A DNA stretch of 64,000 nucleotides, from assembly GCA_020638135.1 (NCBI GenBank), contig JACKJE010000014.1:30107-94106 (forward strand). The letters are read 5' to 3'. Position numbers and translations under genes: made by a program. Origin of the DNA: Methylobacteriaceae bacterium (GTDB lineage Bacteria; Pseudomonadota; Alphaproteobacteria; Rhizobiales; Beijerinckiaceae). Shown here in pieces: positions 8,058 to 16,809 of this stretch (its first letter is position 1; each line of letters starts with the position of its first letter). The notes beneath the pieces are model-generated. The model worked only from the letters and a program-made list of their open reading frames with translations. It made no database searches and was not told the origin of the DNA.

Positions 8058-8783
8058 CTAGCGCGCAGTCTCGGCGATGCGCGCGAGCGCTGTGAGAATA
8101 CGATCGACCGCCATGCGGTTCAGACGAAAATCCGGATCGATCACGCGGTCGGCGATCCTGCCCTCGCCGTCGAGCACGAAAGTCGCGGGGATCGGCAGAA
8201 ACCAGCTTTCGTTTCCCTGAAACACCGGCATCTGGTGCCCCATGCGCTTGAATACGCGCATCAGATCGTCGCCGATGTAGAAGCACAGGCCGAGCTCCAG
8301 CGCATAGGCGCCGTCGATGTCGGACAGCACCGGAAACGGAACGCCGCGCTGCTCGACGATCTTCGTGAAGGCCTGGCGTTCCGGCATGATCGAGATCGCC
8401 GTCGCGCCATGGCGACGCAGCTCCGTATAGGCTTTGGCGAGCGAACCGAGTTCGATCCGGCAGAACGGGCACCAATGGCCGCGGTTGACGCTGACCAGCG
8501 TCGGACCGTTCGCCGTGAAATCCGCGAGCGTTCGAAGCCGCCCGTCCTGATCCGGCAGCGTAAAGGTCGGCAGCTTGTCGCCGATAGCGGGCGCCTGAGC
8601 GCCGGTGTCTGCGCCGCGCAAGCGCTCGACCAACGCTTCATAAGCCTTGGCGACAGCCGGGTTCAACCGCTCCAGCTCGCTGGCGTAAGCGGCGAGCGCC
8701 TGACCCATCGTCATGTCCTGGGCCAGAATATCGGCAAGCGCCTCTGGAAGCGTCGAATGGCCGGTCGTGCGCGATGTCGTCAT
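8058..8783 (-). CDS. Peroxiredoxin-like (AhpC/TSA fold) protein, copy 1
   Basis: A 241-residue protein. An N-terminal helical segment (about 10-60) precedes a thioredoxin-fold AhpC/TSA domain. The active-site motif RGHWCPFC has C105 and C108, giving a CxxC redox pair rather than the PxxxTxxC of classical peroxiredoxins. FLPIPATFVLDGEGRI is the conserved cis-Pro region. No signal peptide is seen, so it is cytoplasmic. It is a tandem paralogue of the gene at 8844-9557, from which a 60-base gap separates it, and probably shares that promoter. Likely a thiol peroxidase or thiol oxidoreductase. Confidence 0.85.
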   Translation of the reverse strand: MTTSRTTGHSTLPEALADILAQDMTMGQALAAYASELERLNPAVAKAYEALVERLRGADTGAQAPAIGDKLPTFTLPDQDGRLRTLADFTANGPTLVSVNRGHWCPFCRIELGSLAKAYTELRRHGATAISIMPERQAFTKIVEQRGVPFPVLSDIDGAYALELGLCFYIGDDLMRVFKRMGHQMPVFQGNESWFLPIPATFVLDGEGRIADRVIDPDFRLNRMAVDRILTALARIAETAR

Positions 8784-8843
8784 GTCGATGCCATTGTAAT
8801 ACCGTCGGCCGCTGCGGCGCGAGCAATTCTCTGCAGAGATGCT

Positions 8844-9557
8844 TCACCCCGCGCCGGTTGCGGTCGCCCTGTCGATCGCCGCCATGACCCTGTCGATCGA
8901 CAGCCGCTTCAACCGAAAGTCGGGATCCACCATGCGTTCAACGACAATGCCACGTCGGTCGAGCACGAAGGTCGCGGGGATCGGCAGGAACCACGAATCC
9001 AGCCCCTGGAACACGGGCAGTGGATTGCCGGTTTCCTGGAAGAGGTTCCTGATCTCGTCGCCGACATAGAAGCACAGACCGATGCTCATGCCGTAAGCAC
9101 AGTCCATGTCCGAGAGAACCGGCGCCAGGGCGCTGCGGTCGCGCACGATGCGCGCATAGGTTTGCTTCTCAGGCATGATGACGACGACCGACGCGCCGGC
9201 GCGTTCGAGGGCGGGCGCCGCCTTAGCCAGGGCGCTCGTCTCGATGTAGCAGAATGGGCACCAGTGGCCGCGCACGACGCTGACGACGACGGGTCCGCGG
9301 CTCGTGAATTCATCGAGCGCGCGCAGATTGCCGTTTTCGTCCGGCAACATGAAATGGGGCAAGGTCTCGCCGATCGCGGGCGCGCCGACGCCCGCATGCA
9401 CGGCCCGCAAACGCTCGATCAGGGCGACATTGGCCTTGGCGATCGCGGGCTTGAGCCGCTCGAGCTCGGATGCAAAAGCAGCGAGCGCCTCCGACATCGT
9501 CATGTCCTGCGCAAGGATCCCGGCCAGCGCCTCGGGAAGCGTTGCATAGTGCGGCAT
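8844..9557 (-). CDS. Peroxiredoxin-like (AhpC/TSA fold) protein, copy 2
   Basis: A 237-residue paralogue of the next gene with the same architecture and the same RGHWCPFC motif (C100, C103). The PATFVLDRRGIVVERMVDPDFRLKR ending closely resembles the copy-1 C terminus. It is the promoter-proximal gene of the pair, with two ATAG-N7-CTAT motifs in the 237-base gap before it. Duplicate genes with shared control suggest overlapping substrates or dosage. The reductant is not indicated. Confidence 0.85.
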   Translation of the reverse strand: MPHYATLPEALAGILAQDMTMSEALAAFASELERLKPAIAKANVALIERLRAVHAGVGAPAIGETLPHFMLPDENGNLRALDEFTSRGPVVVSVVRGHWCPFCYIETSALAKAAPALERAGASVVVIMPEKQTYARIVRDRSALAPVLSDMDCAYGMSIGLCFYVGDEIRNLFQETGNPLPVFQGLDSWFLPIPATFVLDRRGIVVERMVDPDFRLKRLSIDRVMAAIDRATATGAG

Positions 9558-9619
9558 GGACGAGTTGCTCCGGTGTTGTGGCGCATTTCTAAGCTACGGC
9601 GCGCCGCGCGTCCGCGCCA

Positions 9620-9690
9620 ATAGCGATTGTCTATCGAACCTCCGGCCGACAATTCGGCGACGTATCGCGCTGCCGATAGCGCGCGTCTAT
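9620..9690. promoter_or_regulatory. Two OxyR-type sites between peroxiredoxin and MFS genes
   Basis: The first ATAG-N7-CTAT is at 9620-9634 and the second at 9676-9690. Beyond the second, tetramer spacing continues into a weak CAAG (9698-9701) and ATAT (9709-9712). The gap is shared by the divergent peroxiredoxin pair (start 9557) and the MFS gene (start 9795), so both directions could be controlled. Confidence 0.6.
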
Positions 9691-9794
9691 CCAATCGCAA
9701 GCCCAATGATATTTCAGCTCGCCCCGCCCGCCATCCAGACTGCCCGCTGAGATGAGGCCTCCCATTAAGGCCGGTCAGAGGAGCGAGCCACGTC

Positions 9795-10979
9795 ATGGAC
9801 CGCGCGATTGCACTTGAGCCGACCATTGGATCGATCGCGCAGAGCGCGCGCCGGACCATCACGATTGCCACGATCGCCTTTCTGACGCTGATTGATCTCT
9901 TCGCGGCTCAAGCGATCCTGCCCGCGCTTGCGCAGGCCTACGATGTTTCGTCGGCCGTGATGGGGCTCGCCGTCAACGCCTGCACGTTCGGCATGGCGCT
10001 CGCCAGCATCGCGACGGCGCTCGCGAGCGCCCGCATCGAGCGTCGGCGCGGCATCGTGCTGAGCCTTTGCATGCTCGCGATTCCCACTTACCTTCTCGGC
10101 CTCGCGCCGGATATCGCGACTTTCTCGATCCTGCGCGTGCTGCAGGGCCTGTGCATGGCCGCGGCCTTTTCGCTCACGCTCGCCTATCTCGGCGAGAACT
10201 GCGCCTCCCATGCGGCGAGCGGCGCATTCGCCGCCTATATCGCCGGCAATGTCGCGTCGAACCTGTTCGGACGGCTCGCATCCGCGTTTCTGGTCGAGCA
10301 TCTCGGTCTGCGCGGCAATTTCATCGCGCTCGCGCTCTTCAATCTCCTGGGCGCGGCCTTCGTGCTCGCGACCATTCGAGCGGCGCGCGCGCCGGCGATC
10401 AACTACACGCTCGGCGAAGGGTTCGCGGGCATTCGCGCCAATCTTCGACGGCCGGAGCAGCGCGCGAGCTACTTCATCGGCTTTTGCATACTCTTCGCCT
10501 TCATTGGCGTCTTCACCTTCGTCAATTTCATTCTGGCGCGCCCGCCGATTGCGCTCGACGCCGGGGCGATCGGGCTCGTCTATCTCATCTTCGTCCCCTC
10601 GCTCGTCACGACGCCGCTGGCCGGTCGGGCGGCGGACATGTTCGGCGCGCGCCGTTCGATTCTCGCCGCGCTCGGCCTCGCCATTGCAGGCCTGCCGCTT
10701 CTGTTGACAACCTATCTGCCACTCATCCTGTCGGGCCTTGCGCTCATCGGCGTCGGCACTTTCGTCGCGCAGGCGGTGACCTCGGGTTTCGTGACGACGA
10801 GCGCGCGTGACAATCGCGGCGCCGCAAGCGGCCTTTATCTTGCGAGCTATTTCGCGGGTGGGCTCGCCGGCGCAGCGCTGCTCGGCCCCGTCTTCGATCG
10901 CTTCGGCTGGGGCGCCTGCGTCGGCGGCGTATCGCTCGCGCTCGTCGCGGCAGGCCTGGCGACCCGACGCCTTCGTTAG
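9795..10979 (+). CDS. MFS transporter
   Basis: A 394-residue major facilitator with about 12 hydrophobic helices, a basic loop between TM2 and TM3 (ASARIERRRGIV), a second in the middle of the protein (RANLRRPEQRAS), and RAADMFGARRS between TM8 and TM9, the repeated loop motif. This resembles AraJ/YnfM-like drug and sugar efflux carriers. It is divergent from the peroxiredoxin-like pair and shares their OxyR-type operators. An efflux role in the same stress response is plausible; the substrate is unknown. Confidence 0.85.
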   Translation: MDRAIALEPTIGSIAQSARRTITIATIAFLTLIDLFAAQAILPALAQAYDVSSAVMGLAVNACTFGMALASIATALASARIERRRGIVLSLCMLAIPTYLLGLAPDIATFSILRVLQGLCMAAAFSLTLAYLGENCASHAASGAFAAYIAGNVASNLFGRLASAFLVEHLGLRGNFIALALFNLLGAAFVLATIRAARAPAINYTLGEGFAGIRANLRRPEQRASYFIGFCILFAFIGVFTFVNFILARPPIALDAGAIGLVYLIFVPSLVTTPLAGRAADMFGARRSILAALGLAIAGLPLLLTTYLPLILSGLALIGVGTFVAQAVTSGFVTTSARDNRGAASGLYLASYFAGGLAGAALLGPVFDRFGWGACVGGVSLALVAAGLATRRLR

Positions 10980-11041
10980 TTCGACGCGTTTCGGCGACGC
11001 CGGTCGCGCCGTAATCCGACCGGCCATTCAAGGAGACGATC

Positions 11042-11536
11042 ATGACCAGACAACAGCCTGCAAACACACTCGCCCTCGGCGCGCTCGCGACCGGCCTCGT
11101 CCTTCTAGGCGTTCAGGCGCAGGCCGGGGTTTGTCCGTCGGACAAAGTGCTGAAGGTCCCGCGCGCCATCGAATCGAAAGACAGCGTCGGCGTCACGCGC
11201 GAGACGCTGTCGACCGTCAATCTCAAGGGTTGGCGCAGCGTGGGCGACCTGTTCCTGCGCACGCGGCGCCTCGTCATCGCCGGCCACGGCGTCGTGCCGA
11301 CGCACAACCACGACGACAGGCCGTCGATCGTCTTCATCGTCAAGGGCGAACTGATCGAGCATAGCACGTTGTGCGCAGTCCCGATCCGTCACCAGACCGG
11401 AGACTGGACGCCTGAGTTCGGTCCGGGGCACGGCCACTGGTGGGAAAATCCGAACGCCGGGGAGGCGATCGTGACGTCGTCGGACGTGGTCGATCAGGAG
11501 ACGATCGATCTCGACAAGCCGAAGATGGACATGTGA
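11042..11536 (+). CDS. Secreted cupin-domain protein
   Basis: A 164-residue protein with a signal peptide (about 1-28, cleavage after VQAQA) and a single cupin barrel. The metal-binding first motif is seen as VPTHNHDDRPSIVFIVKGE (HxH...E-like), and a second conserved segment as FGPGHGHWWENPNAGEA. It starts 62 bases after the MFS stop, behind an AAGGAGA ribosome site, and may be cotranscribed. It is probably periplasmic; the ligand is unknown. Confidence 0.75.
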   Translation: MTRQQPANTLALGALATGLVLLGVQAQAGVCPSDKVLKVPRAIESKDSVGVTRETLSTVNLKGWRSVGDLFLRTRRLVIAGHGVVPTHNHDDRPSIVFIVKGELIEHSTLCAVPIRHQTGDWTPEFGPGHGHWWENPNAGEAIVTSSDVVDQETIDLDKPKMDM

Positions 11537-11693
11537 CGCCGGGCGACTCGACGGCGGCGCGGTCGGACACGGCGGCGCCGGCGCCAAGCATGAAACAGAA
11601 TTTTTCGCGGCGTGACAGCTTGAGTACGCACCGCCCAAGCGGACGTTCCGATCGAGGCGATCACGCCGCCGAACTTGCGACGGAGAATGAGTC

Positions 11694-11909
11694 ATGACGA
11701 CCAATCCCTATCGGCCGGCGCGTTTCACCGACGCAGGCGCGCGGCAGACCGCTCTGTTTCTCGCCGCGTTGGCCGCGCTCACCTGCATCGCCGCGCTCAA
11801 CGCCATCAATCTCGTTGCCGAAGGAAGCGTGGACATCCGGCGCGCCGGGCGATCGTCGGCCCCGGAGCTACACGCGAGCGTGGAATTTCGGCAGTCGGCT
11901 CCTCGGTGA
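11694..11909 (+). CDS. Small single-span membrane protein, hypothetical
   Basis: A 71-residue protein with one hydrophobic helix (ALFLAALAALTCIAALNAINLVA, about 20-43) flanked by a basic N-terminal segment and a polar C-terminal tail. The ATG follows a purine-rich GGAGAATGAGTC, so the start is acceptable but not compelling. No family is recognised. It could be a small stress or envelope peptide. Codon use looks like its neighbours, which supports it being real. Confidence 0.45.
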   Translation: MTTNPYRPARFTDAGARQTALFLAALAALTCIAALNAINLVAEGSVDIRRAGRSSAPELHASVEFRQSAPR

Positions 11910-12002
11910 ACTCGCCGTCTGACTGAGGACCAATACCAAGGATCGATCGAAGCGCGGCGTTTCTTGATGCGCGCAAATTACGGCTTCAGACGGCCCCCGT
12001 CG

Positions 12003-13262
12003 TCAGGATGCGAGAGTCGGCCCCTCCGCGAACCGCTGAACCCGCGCCGCGATCTCCATACAAGCGCGCGCCTGATGGTACGGATCCTTCCAGTGGACAA
12101 TTCTCGGGGCGAACTGATCCGGTTCTCCGGTCTCCATCACGCGCAACCTCCAGTCACCGGTCGCGGGATCGAGAAAGTAACGATGCACGAAGGCCCAGGT
12201 CGATACGGCGCGCGCCGCCATCTCGGCGTCGTGCCATCGCAGACTCAAGACGACGAGGCCGAGCATGGCTTCGGCCTGCACCCACCACAGGATTCGCGAA
12301 GGCGCAGTCGGCGCCTCCGCGACCCTTTCGCGCCAGGCGCCTGACGTCAGCATTCCCGAGGCTATCGCGCCCCGGGCCAATTCGAGAGCGCGCGCCCTTA
12401 TCTTGGCGGTCGCCAGGGTATCGCCGACAAAGTCGGCGGCGGTGTCCAGAAGCCAGCTTGCTTCGATGTCATGGCCAGGCCAGATGATCGATCCGGAACG
12501 CAAACGTTCGGCGGTAAGCTTCTGGTACGTGTATCGACCGTCCGTGCTCAGAAACAGGCTGAGGAAAGCGTCGACGAGACGCGCAAGAGATTGCGCCACT
12601 CTTTCGTCGCCGGTGGCGCGCAGCAGTTCCAGATAGGCTTCGATCAAATGGAGATGCGTGTCGGCTGTGTACCGCGCGGGCGCTTCGCCGAGCGCGCGAT
12701 CGGCATTCCTCGTCTCGTTCCAATGCCCGTCGAAGGATTCGACGTGCAAGCCCTTGTGATCGCTGCAAGCGCGGTCTTCGATCGTCTCGAACAGGACGAA
12801 CGCGGCGCTGCCGGCGTCTTTGTCTCCGGCAGCAGCGGCGGCCGCCAAGGCAAAAAGCGCGAAAGCTTGCCCATAGACGTGCTTGGATCGGTCGATTGGG
12901 GCTCCCGCACGGTCGAGGGCCGCCCAGAAACCGCCCGAGCGCACGTCGCGAAACCGCTCGAGGTGGTCGAGCGCCCTTCTTGCGCCGGAGATGCATGCGG
13001 GATCGCGGTAGAGTCGGCCGGCTGTGGCGAAAGTCCACGCCATCCTGGCCGAAAAGACGAGGGTTCTCGCGGCATGTTCGTGAATTCCCCCGCGCGCGTC
13101 GACCGACGTCCAGTAGCCGCCGCACGGGTCTTCCATCGACAGCCAATAGGGCAATAACTGTCGACGAAGATGCTCGTCCGCTTCTCTGGCGATGTCCAGC
13201 AGTCCGGGCGCAATTGTCGATGGGGCATTGTCTCCCGGCCCTTGCGTCGGTCCCTCCGTCAT
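12003..13262 (-). CDS. AGE-family epimerase/isomerase
   Basis: A 419-residue (alpha/alpha)6-barrel sugar isomerase of the N-acylglucosamine 2-epimerase superfamily. Visible landmarks are GGYWTSVDARGGIHEH near the N terminus, HLHLIEAYLELLRATGD, WPGHDIEASWLL and HWKDPYHQARACMEI. The latter two carry the histidines expected at the active site. The ATG at 13262 overlaps the stop of the upstream gene (ATGA), showing translational coupling with the glycosyltransferase/radical-SAM fusion. It probably interconverts a sugar used by this locus; the substrate could be mannose, glucose or an N-acyl sugar. Confidence 0.82.
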   Translation of the reverse strand: MTEGPTQGPGDNAPSTIAPGLLDIAREADEHLRRQLLPYWLSMEDPCGGYWTSVDARGGIHEHAARTLVFSARMAWTFATAGRLYRDPACISGARRALDHLERFRDVRSGGFWAALDRAGAPIDRSKHVYGQAFALFALAAAAAAGDKDAGSAAFVLFETIEDRACSDHKGLHVESFDGHWNETRNADRALGEAPARYTADTHLHLIEAYLELLRATGDERVAQSLARLVDAFLSLFLSTDGRYTYQKLTAERLRSGSIIWPGHDIEASWLLDTAADFVGDTLATAKIRARALELARGAIASGMLTSGAWRERVAEAPTAPSRILWWVQAEAMLGLVVLSLRWHDAEMAARAVSTWAFVHRYFLDPATGDWRLRVMETGEPDQFAPRIVHWKDPYHQARACMEIAARVQRFAEGPTLAS

Positions 13263-15340
13263 TCCACGACAATCGGCGCGACGGCCGCGGTCAATCGCGT
13301 GGCCGCGCGCGTACTGCTCGAATTTCGTACGCTGTGGCTGATTCCACAGAGTCGATTGCAAGTGCGCATCTGCTCGCGAACATCATCCGCACCGAGCCAG
13401 AAGCGCCGCAGGTCGCCATCTTTCTCCAGTTTCTCGCCTCTGAAATCCGCCGCGAAACACAGCCGGGCGACGCCGTAATGGTCGACCATCACGTTCCGCT
13501 CGTAAGTGTTGCAAAGGTGCTCGCGCGTCTCGACGCCGGACGCCCAGCCCCTGGTCAAATTCTCCCGTGCCGAGATCGAGGAAAAATACATGCGCACCTG
13601 TCGTAACCAGGTCGTGTTCAGTCCCAGAGAAAACCGATCATCGCAGGCGCGGATGATGTCGACGAGTTCGTCGGGATCGACCGCGCTCTGTTCAGCGAAA
13701 AAGCGGTCATCGTCCGGACCGCCGAACGACGGTTGAACGAAATTGAGCTTCAGTTTGTCGACTTCGAGATCGTTGAGAACGAAATCGTAAAACTCGGGAA
13801 GCTCCCGGTAATTCTCGGCGAACACGAGGCCCATCGCGTAGATCTTCGTTTTTCGCGCACCCAGCCGCCCGCGCGCATCGCGCAGCAGGCGCAAGGCTCT
13901 TGTCGCCTTCTCGAATGCCCCTGGAACGCCGCGCGTCCGGTCGTGAAGGTCTGCTCTGTGGCTGTTCAAAGAAATCGAAATTTCGTGCGGCCCCTCCGCG
14001 ATCATTCGCTCGGCCATCTCCGCCGAACGTATGCGCGTGCCGTTGACGACTGAAATACAGGTCAGTCCAAGGCGTCGACACTCACGCGAGACATCGAAAT
14101 AGTCATCGAGGTCCAGCATGCTTTCGCCGCCGCAGATGACGACGGACGCGGACGGATTGAGCTCCTTCAGTTCTCCCATCACGCGGCGGCGGCCTTCGCG
14201 AGACAGGTAGGACGCGCGGTCGCGATCGTCGTCATGCCAGAAGACGCAGTGCTCGCATTTGAGATTGCATCGCTTGTTGATCGAGAGGAACAAAAAGCGC
14301 GGCGGGTTTGCCAATGCGCGAAATTTCGGTTCTTCACCGTCGCGCTTCGCGGTCTGCGGCGCGACCGGGGCCTTGGAAAAATCCCACAGCGCCTCGCCCC
14401 ATATCCGTGTCGGCGAATCTTTCTTCGCGCCGGCCAGCGAGCACAGCAGCTTGGACGTCTCGCGCAGCAATGGCTTCGGCGCTCTGGTCAACCGGGTCTC
14501 GAACAGCCGATAGATTTCTCGCTTGCGCTGCTCGCGGAGAGCGTCGTACGCGCGCTGGACGACCGGTTCGATCAGCGCGCGTTCGCGATCGGCGAGCGGC
14601 GGCGGGGCGGAGGGCTGTGTCGGCGGCCCAAGCAGGTTCAAGAGATCGAAGAACTCCTCGAGGCCGTCGTCGCTGTAATTCTGCAGAACAGGATCGAGAT
14701 ATTCGGGCAGACACTCGTCGACGACGGACCAGGACAGTCTTTCATCGTATGTCGCGTAGGTCCGGACCTTGGACAGTCGAAAATAGACATCGTGAATGAT
14801 GCAATTCAAATGAGCGGTAAACAGATTGCCGGGAAGCACGAAATGGTCGCGCGGAACGTCGAACCCCGGCGTGTGAACCGCCTGCACGTAACGGACAGCG
14901 TCACGCCTGAAAATACGATACTGGTAGTTGACTGCCTTCGGGGCGTCGCTCAGGCGGGTTGGCCAGCGCGAATAGACATATCGACCGTCGATGATGTGTA
15001 ATTCGCGACGGCACGCGGCTACGACCGTCGCGTCCACAATCGCGGCATTCAGCCAGTCCACCAGCGCGCGCGACGGAAATTCATCGTCGTCGATCCGCCA
15101 GATCCAATCGGCGGACGCAGCCCGGGCGCCATGTTCGACCATGCCCGCCTCGGCAAAATCGGCGGTCGGCTCGCAGGTCGTTACGCGAGCGCCGAGAGAC
15201 GCCAGAAGCTCCAGCGTATTGTCGCGGGAACGAAGGTCGACGACATAAAGGGGCTCAATGCCAAGTTCACGGTAGGCGTTCAGCAGCGGGCTGATGTGCG
15301 CCGCGCCATCTCGCGTCGGAATGATTACGTCGTATTTCAT
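13259..15340 (-). CDS. Fused GT-A glycosyltransferase and radical SAM protein
   Basis: A 693-residue two-enzyme fusion. Residues 1 to about 300 are a GT-A glycosyltransferase (IIPTRDGAAHI start, RIDDDEF nucleotide-sugar/metal motif at 82-88, YSRWPTRL). Residues about 348-600 are a radical SAM domain with CNLKCEHC (C358, C362, C365). A C-terminal cysteine set (LCNTYE, RLCFAADF, TCNRLCG) resembles SPASM-type auxiliary cluster ligands. A stand-alone paralogue of the first half lies just upstream at 15643-16659. The product is probably a glycosylated peptide, lipid or polysaccharide modified by radical chemistry, but no substrate can be named. It is coupled by ATGA to the epimerase gene. Confidence 0.85.
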   Translation of the reverse strand: MKYDVIIPTRDGAAHISPLLNAYRELGIEPLYVVDLRSRDNTLELLASLGARVTTCEPTADFAEAGMVEHGARAASADWIWRIDDDEFPSRALVDWLNAAIVDATVVAACRRELHIIDGRYVYSRWPTRLSDAPKAVNYQYRIFRRDAVRYVQAVHTPGFDVPRDHFVLPGNLFTAHLNCIIHDVYFRLSKVRTYATYDERLSWSVVDECLPEYLDPVLQNYSDDGLEEFFDLLNLLGPPTQPSAPPPLADRERALIEPVVQRAYDALREQRKREIYRLFETRLTRAPKPLLRETSKLLCSLAGAKKDSPTRIWGEALWDFSKAPVAPQTAKRDGEEPKFRALANPPRFLFLSINKRCNLKCEHCVFWHDDDRDRASYLSREGRRRVMGELKELNPSASVVICGGESMLDLDDYFDVSRECRRLGLTCISVVNGTRIRSAEMAERMIAEGPHEISISLNSHRADLHDRTRGVPGAFEKATRALRLLRDARGRLGARKTKIYAMGLVFAENYRELPEFYDFVLNDLEVDKLKLNFVQPSFGGPDDDRFFAEQSAVDPDELVDIIRACDDRFSLGLNTTWLRQVRMYFSSISARENLTRGWASGVETREHLCNTYERNVMVDHYGVARLCFAADFRGEKLEKDGDLRRFWLGADDVREQMRTCNRLCGISHSVRNSSSTRAATRLTAAVAPIVVE

Positions 15341-15642
15341 CTGTCAATCACAGCGGGGCGGGCCGGATCCGGGAACTCAGGACGCCATGGCGTTCGGGAC
15401 TGCTGGCCGCCCCTTGTCCACTCGTCCTTGCCTCGCGACCTTCGGTGTACGGCAACCGAGCCGTTCAAGTTCGGCGTCCACCCGTCGGTCGCCAGCAACA
15501 TGCGCCGCGCAGCCTTAGTTGTCTACCCCGTCTGGCCGTCTTCAGCGGGCGCGCAGCAGGACTGGGCGCCACGCAGGCCCAGACCATTTGTAGCCGCCGC
15601 GATCTGATTGTTCGCGCCGCAGGCGTGTCACGCGCGCATCCC
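15341..15642. other. 302-base gap with no supported gene
   Basis: This lies between two minus-strand glycosyltransferase genes and must hold the promoter or leader of the fusion gene, or intra-operon spacer. I see no convincing ORF, RNA gene or repeat in it. Its length is unusual for genes this closely related. Confidence 0.4.
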
Positions 15643-16659
15643 TCATCGGAGGATCTCGTGGGCAGGCTGTATCGTCTTGTCCGGCGCAGCGCTCATATTC
15701 CAGATGGCGTCGCCCCATAATTGTGCGGCGCGCAGGCCGGTCGGCGCAGCGAGCGTGCAGAGCAGCTTCGAGAGCTCACGCAGCAACGGCCGCGGCGCGA
15801 GCTTCAGCCCGGGCATGATCATGCGTAACGCGGAAAGAATTCTCTGCTCGCGCGCGAGGTCCGCAGCAAGATTCGCGACGCCAGCGAGCAGCTCGGTTTC
15901 GCGCTCGGTCAGCGGCGGCAATTCATGCGGAACCGGCGGGCGCCCCAGTGCGGAAAGCAGGCCCGAGAATTCGTCGAGTCCGTCATCCCGATAATGATGC
16001 AATTTGCGATCGAGATATTCCGGCAAGGATTCGTCTGCGACGGCCCATGACAGCTCCTCGTTCGCTCTTGCATAGCTGCGCACCTTCGCGAGCCGTCGCG
16101 CGACGCCACGGATCACGCAATTCGCGTGAATGGTGAACAGCGCGCCAGACAGGACGGCCGCATCGGGCGGCACTTCAATGCCGGCGGTGTGGACTTCATG
16201 CACATAGCGCACGCGATCACGTCGGAAGATTCGGTACTGGTAATTGATGGCTTGCTGGTCGTACCCGTTCAGGCGCGTCGGCCAGCGCGAATAGGCGCGC
16301 CTGCCGCCCACACTATGGATTTCGCGGCGACTCACGCCGAGGACGTGCGTGCGTGGTTCTGCCCGCGCCACCCACTCGACCAAAGCGCGCGATGGAAATT
16401 CGTCGTCGTCCAACCGCCAGACCCAGTCGGTCGCCGCGGCTTCCGCGCCTCGCTGGATCATGCCGGATTCCGCGAAATCGCCGAAAGGTACGCAGGTGAC
16501 GGCACGCGCGCCCTGCGCGGCGAGAATGTCCGCAGTGCCGTCGACGCTTCGAGCGTCGACGATGTAAAGCGGCTCAATCCCGAGATCGCGGTATGCCGCA
16601 AGAAACAACGCAATATGCGCCGCGCTGTCCCGGGTCGGGATGAAGAGATCGAAATTCAT
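15643..16659 (-). CDS. GT-A family glycosyltransferase, fusion paralogue
   Basis: A 338-residue protein that aligns by eye along its whole length with residues 1 to about 325 of the fusion downstream: FIPTRDSAAHI start, RLDDDEFPSRALVEW acidic motif, YSRWPTRL, INYQYRIFRRD, SLPEYLD, and the shared tail KLLC...LWGDAIW. No radical SAM module follows. It is probably a cytoplasmic nucleotide-sugar transferase acting on the same acceptor class. The relationship suggests duplication followed by gain or loss of the radical SAM domain. Confidence 0.85.
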   Translation of the reverse strand: MNFDLFIPTRDSAAHIALFLAAYRDLGIEPLYIVDARSVDGTADILAAQGARAVTCVPFGDFAESGMIQRGAEAAATDWVWRLDDDEFPSRALVEWVARAEPRTHVLGVSRREIHSVGGRRAYSRWPTRLNGYDQQAINYQYRIFRRDRVRYVHEVHTAGIEVPPDAAVLSGALFTIHANCVIRGVARRLAKVRSYARANEELSWAVADESLPEYLDRKLHHYRDDGLDEFSGLLSALGRPPVPHELPPLTERETELLAGVANLAADLAREQRILSALRMIMPGLKLAPRPLLRELSKLLCTLAAPTGLRAAQLWGDAIWNMSAAPDKTIQPAHEILR

Positions 16660-16809
16660 GAAGCCGACGCCAGATCAACGCGATGGCGCGCGCGTCGCCA
16701 CAAGGCTCGACGCCTTCTTAGGCGAACGGCGCCCGCTATTCAACCTGCAAGCACCGACCACGGAGCGCACGACATCCGTGGCGCGCGCGGACCTATGGCC
16801 ATCGCGAGA

